From NCBI GenBank assembly GCA_903644075.1, contig CAHJXH010000007.1:1-44651 (forward strand): a DNA stretch of 44,651 bases. The letters run 5' to 3'. Positions within the stretch are counted from its first letter, which is position 1. Every line of letters begins with the position of its first letter. The notes under the pieces are model-generated. The model was not told where the DNA came from, made no database searches, and worked only from the letters and a program-made list of their open reading frames with translations. Positions 8,188 to 16,804 of this stretch are shown here, piece after piece. The stretch comes from Sphingobacteriaceae bacterium. GTDB lineage: Bacteria; Bacteroidota; Bacteroidia; Sphingobacteriales; Sphingobacteriaceae. Both the position numbers and the translations under genes were made by a program.

Positions 8188-11100
8188 ATGAATAAAATAC
8201 AACATACGCTTTTAGTAGTTGCTGCATTGTATGCTGGTTCTGTTTATGCGATGCATCATTCAACCAAAAAAACAGGGCATTTATCTGCAGATACTACAGG
8301 TTGTGATTGCGACGTGAATAAACAAATTGAACTGTCCGCCAAAGCCAAAAGCAATAAGAAGCCAGTTCAAACTTTAGCCAGGTCAAAAAATAAAGCAGAA
8401 GTTACTATCCCTAAATATCTCGATCCAAAAGTTCCTATCGAAGAGCGGATCAGTGATCTGCTTCCCCGCTTAACACTCGAAGAAAAAGTGATTGAATTGA
8501 GCGACAGCTGGGGCTCGAAAGCTATTCCTCGTTTAAAAATTCCGGCCATGTTAAAAACAGAAGGATTGCATGGGCAGTCATATTCAACAGGGGCAACTAT
8601 CTATCCGCAACCCATAGCTATGTCGAGCACATTTAATACCGATTTAATTAATAAGGTTGGTATTGCTACTGCGGTTGAAAGCAAGGCCGCTAATCTGCGC
8701 GTAACCTGGTCGCCGGTGCTGGATGTAGCACGCGATGCACGTTGGGGCAGGGTAGAAGAAACCTATGGTGAAGACCCATACCTGGTAAGCAGGATGGGCG
8801 TGGCCTGGATTAATGGTTTCCAAAGCCTGGGCATGCTTGCCGTGCCCAAACACTTTGCCGGCCACGGCGAGCCGTTGGGCGGTCGGGATAGCCATGATAT
8901 AGGATTATCAGATCGTGTGATGCGTAATATCCATCTTGTGCCCTTCAGGGCAGCGGTTGAAGAAGCACATGTAGGCGGAGTAATGGCGGCCTACAGTACA
9001 TGGAATGCTGTTCCGGATAATGGCTCGACCGAATTATTGCAAAAGATATTACGCGAAGAATGGGGTTTCGATGGCATGGTGGTTTCTGACTGTAGTGGGC
9101 CCGAGAACTTTCTGTATAAACAATCAACTGTAAGTAATCTGGAAGAAGCCTGCCGCGAGGCTATCCGTGCAGGTGTGGATATTGAATGCGGTTCGGCATT
9201 TAAAAAAGCATTGAAACAAGCCGTTCAGGATGGTTATTTAAAAGAGAGTGAACTGGATATTAACCTTCGCCGGGTTTTAAGGGCAAAGTTTAAACTGGGC
9301 TTGTTTGAAAATGCAGGTTCGCCCGATATGGTTTGGGATAAATTGCCTGCTTATAACACACCAGAGCATCAGGCATTGGCAAGAGAAGTGGCGGTGCAAG
9401 GATCTGTATTGCTGAAAAACGATCATCAATTGCTGCCATTAAAAAAGGATATTAAAACCATTGCCGTAATTGGCCCCAATGCAGATATAGCCCAGATAGG
9501 CGACTACTCGGCCAAGCCCGAAAATGGCCAACTGGTAACTGTTTTGCAGGGCATACAATCGCACGTAAGTACAGGCACTAAAGTGTTATTTGCACATGGC
9601 TGCGATGTATTATCGGCAGATACCTCTGGTTTTGCAGAGGCCAAACAAATGGCCACACAGGCAGATGCTGTTGTGTTAGTTGTAGGTGATCAATCGGTAA
9701 GAGAGAATATTCACGATGCATCCAAACCAACTACTGGTGAAAACGTGGATGGCGCTACCTTAGAAATTCCCGGAGTGCAACGGAGGCTGATTAAAGCTAT
9801 CCAAGCTACAGGCAAACCCGTAGTATTAGTACTGGTAAACGGCAAACCTTTTACTTTGAGTTGGGAAGCCGAAAAAATCCCTGCCATACTGGAAACCTGG
9901 TATCCCGGCGAAGAAGGCGGCAATGCCACTGCTGATTTGATTTTTGGTGACCGTAACCCGTCAGGCAAATTGCCCATGACCTTCCCAAGGCATGTGGGCC
10001 AACTGCCGCTAACGTATGATTACATGCCATCGGGCCGTAATTATAATTATTACGATATGCCTTTTGCGCCGCTGTATCGCTTTGGTTATGGCTTAAGCTA
10101 TACCACTTTTAAATATAGCAACCTTGTTATTACGCCTAAAAAGGATGATACAGGTTTTGTATTTGTTTCTGTCGATATCCAAAACACCGGCAACAGCGAT
10201 GGCGACGAGGCAGTGCAGATGTATGTGACTGACATGGTAACCTCGGTTATCACGCCGGTAATACAGCTTAAAGGCGTTAAAAAGGTATCACTTAAAAAAG
10301 GGGAAACGCAAACAGTGAATTTCCAGTTAACGCCATATCAGCTATCGATATTAAACCCCGGCATGGATAGGGTATTAGAGAGCGGCAAATTCAGGGTGCA
10401 TGTTGGTGGCTCCAGTCCCGAGTTTCCGGGCGGAAATACAGATCAGAAGCAAAAGATCGGTTTCTCTAATCCGAATGAAGGCATTTCGGGCGAGTTCAGC
10501 ATAGCTAAAAACTACAAGGCAGATTTCAGCTACCATCTTAAAACACCTGCAACTGTACACGCAGGCGAAAGCTTCCCGGTTACGGTAACTGTTAAAAATG
10601 AGGGTAACCTGCTGGATATTGCCGATCTTAAAGTTTACGGCGAAAGTTTAATCGATACCCATCGTTTCGAAATAGAACAAGGGCAAACCAAAAGCTACAC
10701 CTTTAATATAATCTTATACCACAGCGGGCAGCAAAATGTAAATGTTGTTTTGGGGGCGAAAATAATTGCCGGTAGCATACAGGTTTTAAAATCGCCTGCC
10801 CGGTTGCAGTTAACCAATACGCATACCATAATTGGTAACGATGGTATATTACATTACAAAGCGCTGGCTACTAATTTTGGAAGCGAACCATATCAAAATG
10901 TATTAAACATTGCGATAGATGGAAAAGATGTTGCACATCAACCGCTCACACTTTCACCGGGCGAACACCGCGATGTAAATATAGATTACGCCTTCCCACA
11001 CTCAGGTGCTTTTCAACTAAAAATTGGCAGTGATGCACCTCAGCAAATTGTTGTGCCGGGGGGAGTAAGCCTCGGCCTTAAAGACCCATTGGTTTATTTG

Positions 11101-12048
11101 AATTTTGATAAAGCGGTTGAGGGAGGCGTAAGAAATGAAGTTACCGGAGCTGTACTCTCTGTAAAAGGAAAGCCTGAGTACGCAAGCGGCAAACAAGGCA
11201 AAGGCTTTTACACCGCAAATAAAAATACATTCATTAAAGCCGGCAGTTTAGACCTGTACCGCAAACCTTTTACGTTGGCTACCTGGGTAAATATTGATGC
11301 TTTAGAGGATGGGCAAGCCACGCTATTTGGCGGCCAGGCCCCAATGGGAGCCGATATTGATGTAAGCGGAACTAACCTGGCGGCAGGGATCTTTAATCAA
11401 CGTTTATTGTCCTCTTTCCAGGATCGTGATGTAAAAGGGAAGTCCCAAATAGAAACCGGGAAATGGGTTCATGTAGCTTACACCTATAACCCTGATAAAG
11501 AGCAAAGTTCGCTATACATTAATGGTAAGCTCGATCAATCAGGCGCACAAAAGCCTTATGCCGGTCCGCTTGAAATAATTGGTGGCGCACAACGGCTTAA
11601 CCACGGCAGATACATCATGGATGATGTACTGATAACCCGCTCATGCCTAAGTGAAAGCAGTATTAAGTTATTGGCAGATCAGGGTATCGATGCATTTCAA
11701 AAAGGTGAACTAACCACAGATTGGCGCAATCTGCCTGCTATGCCTGCCAATGTACATACATCAGCTAACATTCCATCCAATAGCAAAATCGCAGTAACAG
11801 TTGAAGTAGGCGATAAAAGCGGCAATATCATTGATGCCAAAACCTTCGATCTGAAACCGGGTGATCAAAGTATCCCGCTAAGCGGTATTAAACCGGGTGC
11901 TAAAGTAAGGCTCAAGGTTACGCTCACGGCTGCTAAGCTGGGCGTAATGCCGGTTCTGCAAACGGTTTCGCTCGATACCATCAGGTGGTCTACCACAGAT
12001 GAATGGCAAAAGGGAACTTACTCCGAGAGTTTAAAAATCGGGTTATAA
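8188..12048 (+). CDS. GH3 glycosidase with FN3-like, CARDB-like and LamG extensions
   Basis: This is a 1286-aa exported glycoside hydrolase of family 3, a beta-glucosidase/beta-xylosidase type that releases terminal beta-linked sugars by retention. After the signal peptide (residues 1-21) and a low-complexity linker, the GH3 N-terminal barrel spans about 75-390 with WGRVEETYGEDPYL, KHFAGHGEP and the nucleophile motif VVSDCSG (Asp301). The GH3 C-terminal domain (about 400-625) carries an ENVDGATLEIPG acid/base-type loop. An FN3-like domain follows (about 640-750). A CARDB-like domain is visible at about 780-870 and a LamG/concanavalin-like domain at about 965-1170. The protein is roughly 500 residues longer than ordinary GH3 enzymes of such loci. 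The LamG may anchor it to the polysaccharide. It is monocistronic, between two terminators. Confidence 0.9.
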   Translation: MNKIQHTLLVVAALYAGSVYAMHHSTKKTGHLSADTTGCDCDVNKQIELSAKAKSNKKPVQTLARSKNKAEVTIPKYLDPKVPIEERISDLLPRLTLEEKVIELSDSWGSKAIPRLKIPAMLKTEGLHGQSYSTGATIYPQPIAMSSTFNTDLINKVGIATAVESKAANLRVTWSPVLDVARDARWGRVEETYGEDPYLVSRMGVAWINGFQSLGMLAVPKHFAGHGEPLGGRDSHDIGLSDRVMRNIHLVPFRAAVEEAHVGGVMAAYSTWNAVPDNGSTELLQKILREEWGFDGMVVSDCSGPENFLYKQSTVSNLEEACREAIRAGVDIECGSAFKKALKQAVQDGYLKESELDINLRRVLRAKFKLGLFENAGSPDMVWDKLPAYNTPEHQALAREVAVQGSVLLKNDHQLLPLKKDIKTIAVIGPNADIAQIGDYSAKPENGQLVTVLQGIQSHVSTGTKVLFAHGCDVLSADTSGFAEAKQMATQADAVVLVVGDQSVRENIHDASKPTTGENVDGATLEIPGVQRRLIKAIQATGKPVVLVLVNGKPFTLSWEAEKIPAILETWYPGEEGGNATADLIFGDRNPSGKLPMTFPRHVGQLPLTYDYMPSGRNYNYYDMPFAPLYRFGYGLSYTTFKYSNLVITPKKDDTGFVFVSVDIQNTGNSDGDEAVQMYVTDMVTSVITPVIQLKGVKKVSLKKGETQTVNFQLTPYQLSILNPGMDRVLESGKFRVHVGGSSPEFPGGNTDQKQKIGFSNPNEGISGEFSIAKNYKADFSYHLKTPATVHAGESFPVTVTVKNEGNLLDIADLKVYGESLIDTHRFEIEQGQTKSYTFNIILYHSGQQNVNVVLGAKIIAGSIQVLKSPARLQLTNTHTIIGNDGILHYKALATNFGSEPYQNVLNIAIDGKDVAHQPLTLSPGEHRDVNIDYAFPHSGAFQLKIGSDAPQQIVVPGGVSLGLKDPLVYLNFDKAVEGGVRNEVTGAVLSVKGKPEYASGKQGKGFYTANKNTFIKAGSLDLYRKPFTLATWVNIDALEDGQATLFGGQAPMGADIDVSGTNLAAGIFNQRLLSSFQDRDVKGKSQIETGKWVHVAYTYNPDKEQSSLYINGKLDQSGAQKPYAGPLEIIGGAQRLNHGRYIMDDVLITRSCLSESSIKLLADQGIDAFQKGELTTDWRNLPAMPANVHTSANIPSNSKIAVTVEVGDKSGNIIDAKTFDLKPGDQSIPLSGIKPGAKVRLKVTLTAAKLGVMPVLQTVSLDTIRWSTTDEWQKGTYSESLKIGL

Positions 12049-12060
12049 TTAGAAAAGGAG

Positions 12061-12090
12061 AAGGCGGACAAAATGTTCGCCTTTCTTTTT
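12061..12090 (+). terminator. Terminator after first GH3 gene
   Basis: A 10-bp stem (AAGGCGGACA with TGTTCGCCTT, one G-T pair) and a 3-nt loop run into a T-rich tail, directly after the GH3 stop codon. Confidence 0.85.
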
Positions 12091-12133
12091 AAACGTCATT
12101 AATTAAAAAAATAACCCTGTATTTTTCTGACTA

Positions 12134-12177
12134 TTAAGCTTTTATTAAACTTCCATTAAACTCCTCATCTACATTCG
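12134..12177 (+). promoter_or_regulatory. TTAA triplet operator and promoter, first GH99-like gene
   Basis: Three perfect TTAA tetramers start at 12134, 12145 and 12156. The box TACATTCG at 12170-12177 matches TAnnTTTG at five of six positions and lies 10 nt after the third repeat. The start codon is about 168 nt downstream, so a long leader is predicted. Confidence 0.75.
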
Positions 12178-12189
12178 GTAGTGTAATAT

Positions 12190-12218
12190 GGTCAACCTGT
12201 TTCCCAAACAGATTGGCC
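12190..12218 (+). promoter_or_regulatory. Hairpin in the predicted 5' leader of the GH99-like gene
   Basis: A 13-bp stem (12190-12202 with 12206-12218, including two G-U pairs) closed by a CCC loop would sit within about 10 nt of the predicted RNA start. A nine-codon reading frame starts at 12246 and ends in Pro-Pro-stop. No T-run follows, so this is not a classical terminator. It could stabilise the mRNA or control its translation; the function is unknown. Confidence 0.45.
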
Positions 12219-12344
12219 TTACCATAAACCTAATAACGGGAAAAAATGAAATTGAAAACCTTCGTTCCGCCGTAAGGGTGGCATGCTTTTGTCATCACGC
12301 TAATAACCTCCATAAACATTAAACAATCACCAATTATTAAAAAA

Positions 12345-13883
12345 ATGAGAAAAGAAATGTTGTTATGGGCATCAGCCCTGCTATTATTTTCGGGCTGTTC
12401 TAAAAATAACCTGGCTGAAAAAGGTTCATCTCCTAAAAAGTTAGCCGGCGCAAATGCCGTTTCACCACTAATGTCAGGAGTGGGCGATGTGGTGGGTAAA
12501 ATAACAGTAGGTTACCAGGGTTGGTTTGGCTGTGTGGGCGATAATTCGCCTTACAACAGCTGGACGCATCAAAACCTGGAGAGCTGGCCAGACGTTAGGC
12601 AGTATACTACCACTTATGCGGGCGATAAATTTAACCAGGCCGGTGTGCAACAAGCAGCTTTTAATGGTAATCTGGGTAATGGCCAGCCTGCTAAGATGTT
12701 CTCGTCGTACGATCAGTCGACCGTTAACGTGCACTTTTTATGGATGCAGCAAAATGGAATTGACTGTGCCGCCCTGCAACGATTTGGAGGTGCCCTAACC
12801 TCAGATCCGCGCGATAAGGGTTTCAGGGATGGTATGGCTACCCGGGTGCAAAACGCAGCACAAACTTATGGCCGTAAATTTTATATTATGTATGATATCT
12901 CGGGCTGGACCAACTTCCAAACCGAAATGAAAACTGATTGGACCAGTTTCATGAGCGCTCATACCTCATCAACAGCTTATGCAAAGCAAAATGGCAAGCC
13001 CGTGGTGTGCATCTGGGGGATTGGTTTTTCGAGCAGGCCGGGTAATGTCACTTCATGGTCTGATGTAATTAGTTGGTTTAAATCTCAGGGATGTTATGTA
13101 ATTGTGGGTGCACCTGCCAATTTCAGCACAGATACGGCTAACCAACCAGCCTACAATCTGGCAGACATGCTGATGCCATGGCGTGTGGGCAACACCACCA
13201 ATTTTCAAACTATGGATGCTAATGACCTTAACTATTGCAATGCGCATAACATTGATTACCAAACTGATATTTATCCCGGCACTGCCTTTTACAATTCAAA
13301 TGCATCGCGCCCTAAAAACGAGATCCCGAGAATGCATGGCGATTTTATGTGGTCGCAGTTTGCGGGCGCTAAAAATGCCAATGTAAGCAGTGTTTATATT
13401 TCGATGTTTGACGAAATGAACGAAGCCACAGGCATTTTAAATTGCGCTGAAGATGCCTCATCTATCCCGGCAGGTAATTATTTCCTTACCCTTGATGCTG
13501 ATGGCACACATGTTTCATCTGATTTTTATCTTCGTTTGGTTAATGATGGCGGCAAAATGATTAAGGGGCAAATTGCCTATACGGCATCGCACCCAACGCC
13601 GCATGTGCTTACACCGCCTGCAAGTTTAACGCCTCATGTGCTTTCCAGTTCATCGATACAGATCAATTGGGCGCAGGTTACAGATTCGCCGGTTTATAAT
13701 ATTAAACGGGCTACGGTAAACGGCGGGCCATATACTACTGTTGCTACAGGTGTTACAGGTGGCACCTATACTAATACAGGTTTAACAGTTAATACTACCT
13801 ATTATTATGTAGTATCGGCGGGTTATATTAATGGTGGAGAGAGTGCCAACAGCGGGCAGGTTAGTGGCAAAACCAATCCGTGA
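12345..13883 (+). CDS. GH99/GH71-like lipoprotein glycosidase with C-terminal FN3
   Basis: This 512-aa lipoprotein (signal ending LLFSGC, Cys18) is probably held on the outer membrane. The central domain (about 45-400) has the GH99/GH71-like pattern: VGYQGWFGC at the first strand, WPDV, HFLWMQQNGID, KPVVCIWGIGF, and VYISMFDEMNEATG. The Glu357-x-x-Glu360 pair fits the two catalytic glutamates of GH99 endo-alpha-mannosidases. The last 90 residues form an FN3 module. The gene has a close relative at 22070. Known GH99 enzymes cleave inside alpha-mannosidic chains; the true linkage of this divergent subgroup is not established, so I hold the substrate at inference. A terminator follows, and the gene has its own TTAA-triplet promoter. 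Confidence 0.82.
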   Translation: MRKEMLLWASALLLFSGCSKNNLAEKGSSPKKLAGANAVSPLMSGVGDVVGKITVGYQGWFGCVGDNSPYNSWTHQNLESWPDVRQYTTTYAGDKFNQAGVQQAAFNGNLGNGQPAKMFSSYDQSTVNVHFLWMQQNGIDCAALQRFGGALTSDPRDKGFRDGMATRVQNAAQTYGRKFYIMYDISGWTNFQTEMKTDWTSFMSAHTSSTAYAKQNGKPVVCIWGIGFSSRPGNVTSWSDVISWFKSQGCYVIVGAPANFSTDTANQPAYNLADMLMPWRVGNTTNFQTMDANDLNYCNAHNIDYQTDIYPGTAFYNSNASRPKNEIPRMHGDFMWSQFAGAKNANVSSVYISMFDEMNEATGILNCAEDASSIPAGNYFLTLDADGTHVSSDFYLRLVNDGGKMIKGQIAYTASHPTPHVLTPPASLTPHVLSSSSIQINWAQVTDSPVYNIKRATVNGGPYTTVATGVTGGTYTNTGLTVNTTYYYVVSAGYINGGESANSGQVSGKTNP

Positions 13884-13903
13884 TAAATCAAATAATACGA
13901 GTT

Positions 13904-13947
13904 ACAGCAGCAAAGGGAAGGGCAATTAATCCTGCCCTTTGCTGTTT
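13904..13947 (+). terminator. Terminator-like hairpin after GH99-like gene
   Basis: The arms GCAAAGGG and CCCTTTGC, flanked by CAG/CTG complementarity, form an imperfect hairpin followed by TTTT, 20 nt after the stop codon. Confidence 0.7.
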
Positions 13948-13977
13948 TATAGCAAACAAAGGTTGTAAAGCTTTGCT

Positions 13978-14003
13978 GCTAAGCTTATTTTTTATAGCTT
14001 AGC
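13978..14003. promoter_or_regulatory. Inverted repeat upstream of the SARP-type regulator gene
   Basis: The arms GCTAAGCTTAT (13978-13988) and ATAGCTTAGC (13994-14003) are complementary apart from one bulged base. The repeat lies about 95 bp upstream of the regulator start codon. No TTAA triplet is present in this gap, so the regulator gene seems to be controlled differently from the enzyme genes. An operator role is a guess. Confidence 0.35.
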
Positions 14004-14098
14004 TTATTCGTGTAAGCCGCGACGAATTCTGTTGTCCGGAAAACCTATAAATTGATTTTTTGCTTTAGTTGTTGTTAATGCATGGTAACGGGTTTATT

Positions 14099-16681
14099 AT
14101 GAGATGGTGTGGATTTAAAATATTTGTAATTACAGTTATTTTAATTGCGGGTGCTTTTCAGTGTACTTTTGCCGAATCATACGGCTTAAGCTTTTACAGC
14201 CATGAGGTTGTACAGGATAAACGTACCTCCCTGCAATTAAATACCGGGAACACATTGCAATCAAAGGATAATTTTTCTATTGCTTTCGATCTTGCATTTA
14301 TTCCCCATCAGGAGATATATTTCGGTTATATATTTCGAATGATCAATGATAATAACCAGAACATCGATCTTATTTATGATAACCAGCCCAACACCAAACA
14401 TTTTAAACTGATTATTGGCGAGCACCTAACCCAAATACAATTTAACCTGCCCGATAAGCTGCTTTTTGAAGATTGGACCAATTTTAAAATTGTTGCCGAT
14501 TTTAAAAACGACAAGATTTCCTTAATTGCAGGCGGTAATACTTACACCGAAAATAATGCACATTTAAAGCAGGGAAGCAACTATAAGTTATTGTTTGGGG
14601 CTAATGCTTATAAACAGTATCAGTCCACAGATTTACCACCCATGAAACTGCGGGATGTTAAGCTGTTACAGCAAGACAAACTGGTTGATTATTGGCCTTT
14701 AAATGAATATAACGGTAATGTGGCTAATGAAACTGTTAACCAAAACAATGGCGTAGTAACTAATCCGCTATGGTTAAGATCGCGTCACCGCAACTGGCAG
14801 CTCGAAAAGGAATTGACCGTACCAGGAATTGTGAGTTCGGCGTTTGACGCTAAAACGCAGAGCATTTATCTGGTTACTTCCGATTCTGTGATCGTGTATT
14901 CTGCTAATGGCTCTAAAAAGATGCATGGCCTTAGTTATGCTACCGGTATAGAAGAGCTGGTGCCGGGCGATCAATCTCTTTACTTTGATAACAAGTTGTA
15001 TTATATTTTTACTGATAAAAAGTTAGTAGCTACTTATAATACCGAAAGTAAGAACTGGGATCAGCGGTTAAAAAAACTGCCTCCTTTTACCAATTACGGC
15101 CATTTAAATAAGTTTTTCTCGCCCAGGGATAGCTCCTTGTATACGATAGGTGGCTATGGGCAGTTGATTTATAAAGACAGTGTATCGAAATATAATGTCA
15201 GCAATCACAAATGGGAGTATGTAAAAACCAAAGGCGATGCTTTTACCCCAAGATATCTGGCTGGTTTAGGTACAACCGCTAATGCCGATACCGCTTATAT
15301 TTTAGGCGGATACGGTAGTGCATCGGGGCAACAAATTGTAAATCCCCGCAATTTGTATGACATGATGCGTTATACGGTTAAAGACAAAACCTTTAAAAAA
15401 CTCTTCGATTTGGATTCGAAAGGAGAGGACTTTGTATTCGGCAACTCTTTAATTATTGATCAAAAGGCTAAAACTTACTATGGCTTAATTTTTCCTCAGC
15501 ATAAATATAATTCGCATTTACAGCTGATCAGAGGATCGCTAGAGAACCCATCTTACCAGGTTGTTGGCGATGCCATTCCTTTCCTGTTCCATGATGTTTC
15601 ATCATTTGCTGATTTGTATTACAGCAGCGAAACCGGTAGTTTTTTTGCCGTAACATTATTGCAGGATAACAATAATACCCATATTAAAATCTACTCGCTC
15701 GCTGGCCCGCCAGAGGTATTGCAGGCTACCGCATCTTTGGCAAGCACTGCCGGATTTAAAACCTGGTGGTTAGAAGTATTCATTGCTATTCTGGCCGTTA
15801 TTGGCGGGGTATTATATTTTAGAAATGGGAAGCCAACCCAATTTACTCCGCATGCATCCGAAGAGCCTGTTACTCCAAAGCCAGTCGTAAACCATGTTGC
15901 TCATCAGGAAACAGAAGAAATAATTGCAAGTATTGAGTTTCCGGTAGTGCCTAACCCAACCCGCAATGCCATTTACCTATTTGGCGATCTGCATTTGTTT
16001 ACCGACCAGGGGGCCGAGATTACAAAAGCATTCACTCCGCTCTTGAAAGAGCTATTCCTGATCATCACCTTGTATTCTATCAAATGGGGCAGAGGGGTTA
16101 GTTCCGAAAAATTGAACGAGATTTTATGGTTCGATAAATCTGAAAAAAGCGCCCGGAACAATTGCTCGGTTAATATTGTGAAGCTGAAGACCTTGTTAGA
16201 CAAGATGGGGCACTATCATCTATCGAAAGACACCGGTTATTGGAAAATTGATATTGATTATGATGCCATTTTTGTAGATTACTATAATTACCTCACCATT
16301 GTATCTAACAAAGAAGAGCTTGATAAGCAAAAAATACTCCAGCTTACGCAGATCACCCAGCGTGGTAATTTCTTGTCGAATATTGAGTACGAATGGCTGG
16401 ATACATTTAAATCTGATGTATCAAACGAGATTATTGACTGCTACCTGCAGTTTGCCAACTCGATGAAGATCTCTGACGATCCGCGTTTCCTCATCAAGCT
16501 AGCTAATGATATCTTTTATTTCGACCCGGTTAATGAGGATGCCATGATCCTTAAATGTAAGGCGCTATCATTCCTGGGTAAACACTCTTTAGCTAAAACC
16601 ACTTATGAGAGTTTTAATAAAGAGTACAAGGAAATTTACGGGGAAGATTTTGAGAAGAATTTTCATGCCGTAATGGAATAA
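14099..16681 (+). CDS. Transmembrane SARP-type transcriptional activator with periplasmic LamG/kelch-like sensor
   Basis: I take the ATG at 14099 (860 aa), which directly precedes a clean signal sequence (MRWCGFKIFVITVILIAG); an in-frame ATG at 14078 is the alternative. A LamG/concanavalin-like domain spans about 28-190. Kelch/galactose-oxidase-like repeats (about 230-520) include IGGYGQ and ILGGYGS. A single helix, WWLEVFIAILAVIGGVLYF (about 556-574), is followed by RNGK, so the C-terminus should be cytoplasmic. There a winged-helix domain (about 625-715: FGDLHLF, SSEKLNEILW, ARNNCSVNIVKLKTLLDK, GYWKI) leads into a TPR-like BTAD domain (about 725-860: RGNFL, DPVNEDAMILKCKALSFLGK). This order is that of SARP-family activators, here tethered to the membrane. 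It probably senses glycan in the periplasm and activates the PUL; the 11-bp-phased TTAA triplets are its likely targets. Confidence 0.85.
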   Translation: MRWCGFKIFVITVILIAGAFQCTFAESYGLSFYSHEVVQDKRTSLQLNTGNTLQSKDNFSIAFDLAFIPHQEIYFGYIFRMINDNNQNIDLIYDNQPNTKHFKLIIGEHLTQIQFNLPDKLLFEDWTNFKIVADFKNDKISLIAGGNTYTENNAHLKQGSNYKLLFGANAYKQYQSTDLPPMKLRDVKLLQQDKLVDYWPLNEYNGNVANETVNQNNGVVTNPLWLRSRHRNWQLEKELTVPGIVSSAFDAKTQSIYLVTSDSVIVYSANGSKKMHGLSYATGIEELVPGDQSLYFDNKLYYIFTDKKLVATYNTESKNWDQRLKKLPPFTNYGHLNKFFSPRDSSLYTIGGYGQLIYKDSVSKYNVSNHKWEYVKTKGDAFTPRYLAGLGTTANADTAYILGGYGSASGQQIVNPRNLYDMMRYTVKDKTFKKLFDLDSKGEDFVFGNSLIIDQKAKTYYGLIFPQHKYNSHLQLIRGSLENPSYQVVGDAIPFLFHDVSSFADLYYSSETGSFFAVTLLQDNNNTHIKIYSLAGPPEVLQATASLASTAGFKTWWLEVFIAILAVIGGVLYFRNGKPTQFTPHASEEPVTPKPVVNHVAHQETEEIIASIEFPVVPNPTRNAIYLFGDLHLFTDQGAEITKAFTPLLKELFLIITLYSIKWGRGVSSEKLNEILWFDKSEKSARNNCSVNIVKLKTLLDKMGHYHLSKDTGYWKIDIDYDAIFVDYYNYLTIVSNKEELDKQKILQLTQITQRGNFLSNIEYEWLDTFKSDVSNEIIDCYLQFANSMKISDDPRFLIKLANDIFYFDPVNEDAMILKCKALSFLGKHSLAKTTYESFNKEYKEIYGEDFEKNFHAVME

Positions 16682-16721
16682 TTTTTAATAACCGTCAAAA
16701 AAACGCTCATTAATTTCTGGA

Positions 16722-16765
16722 TTAGGCATTTATTAAAGTTTTGTTAATCGCTGCCGGTTAATTTG
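16722..16765 (+). promoter_or_regulatory. TTAA triplet operator and promoter, GH43 gene
   Basis: TTAG at 16722 and TTAA at 16733 and 16744 are 11 bp apart. The box TTAATTTG at 16758-16765 matches TAnnTTTG at five of six positions, 10 nt after the last repeat. The predicted leader is about 30 nt. Confidence 0.75.
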
Positions 16766-16804
16766 TATTCCATAATTAACCATTTAACTAATTAACCAAA
16801 AGCG

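Noticed and set aside
12246-12275. Nine-codon frame ending in Pro-Pro-stop as a gene
   Set aside because: Too short to support alone; kept only as part of the leader of the GH99-like gene.
14069-14098. TTG or earlier ATG as start of the transmembrane regulator
   Set aside because: The ATG at 14099 begins a compact signal peptide; the upstream start at 14078 cannot be excluded but adds nothing recognisable.
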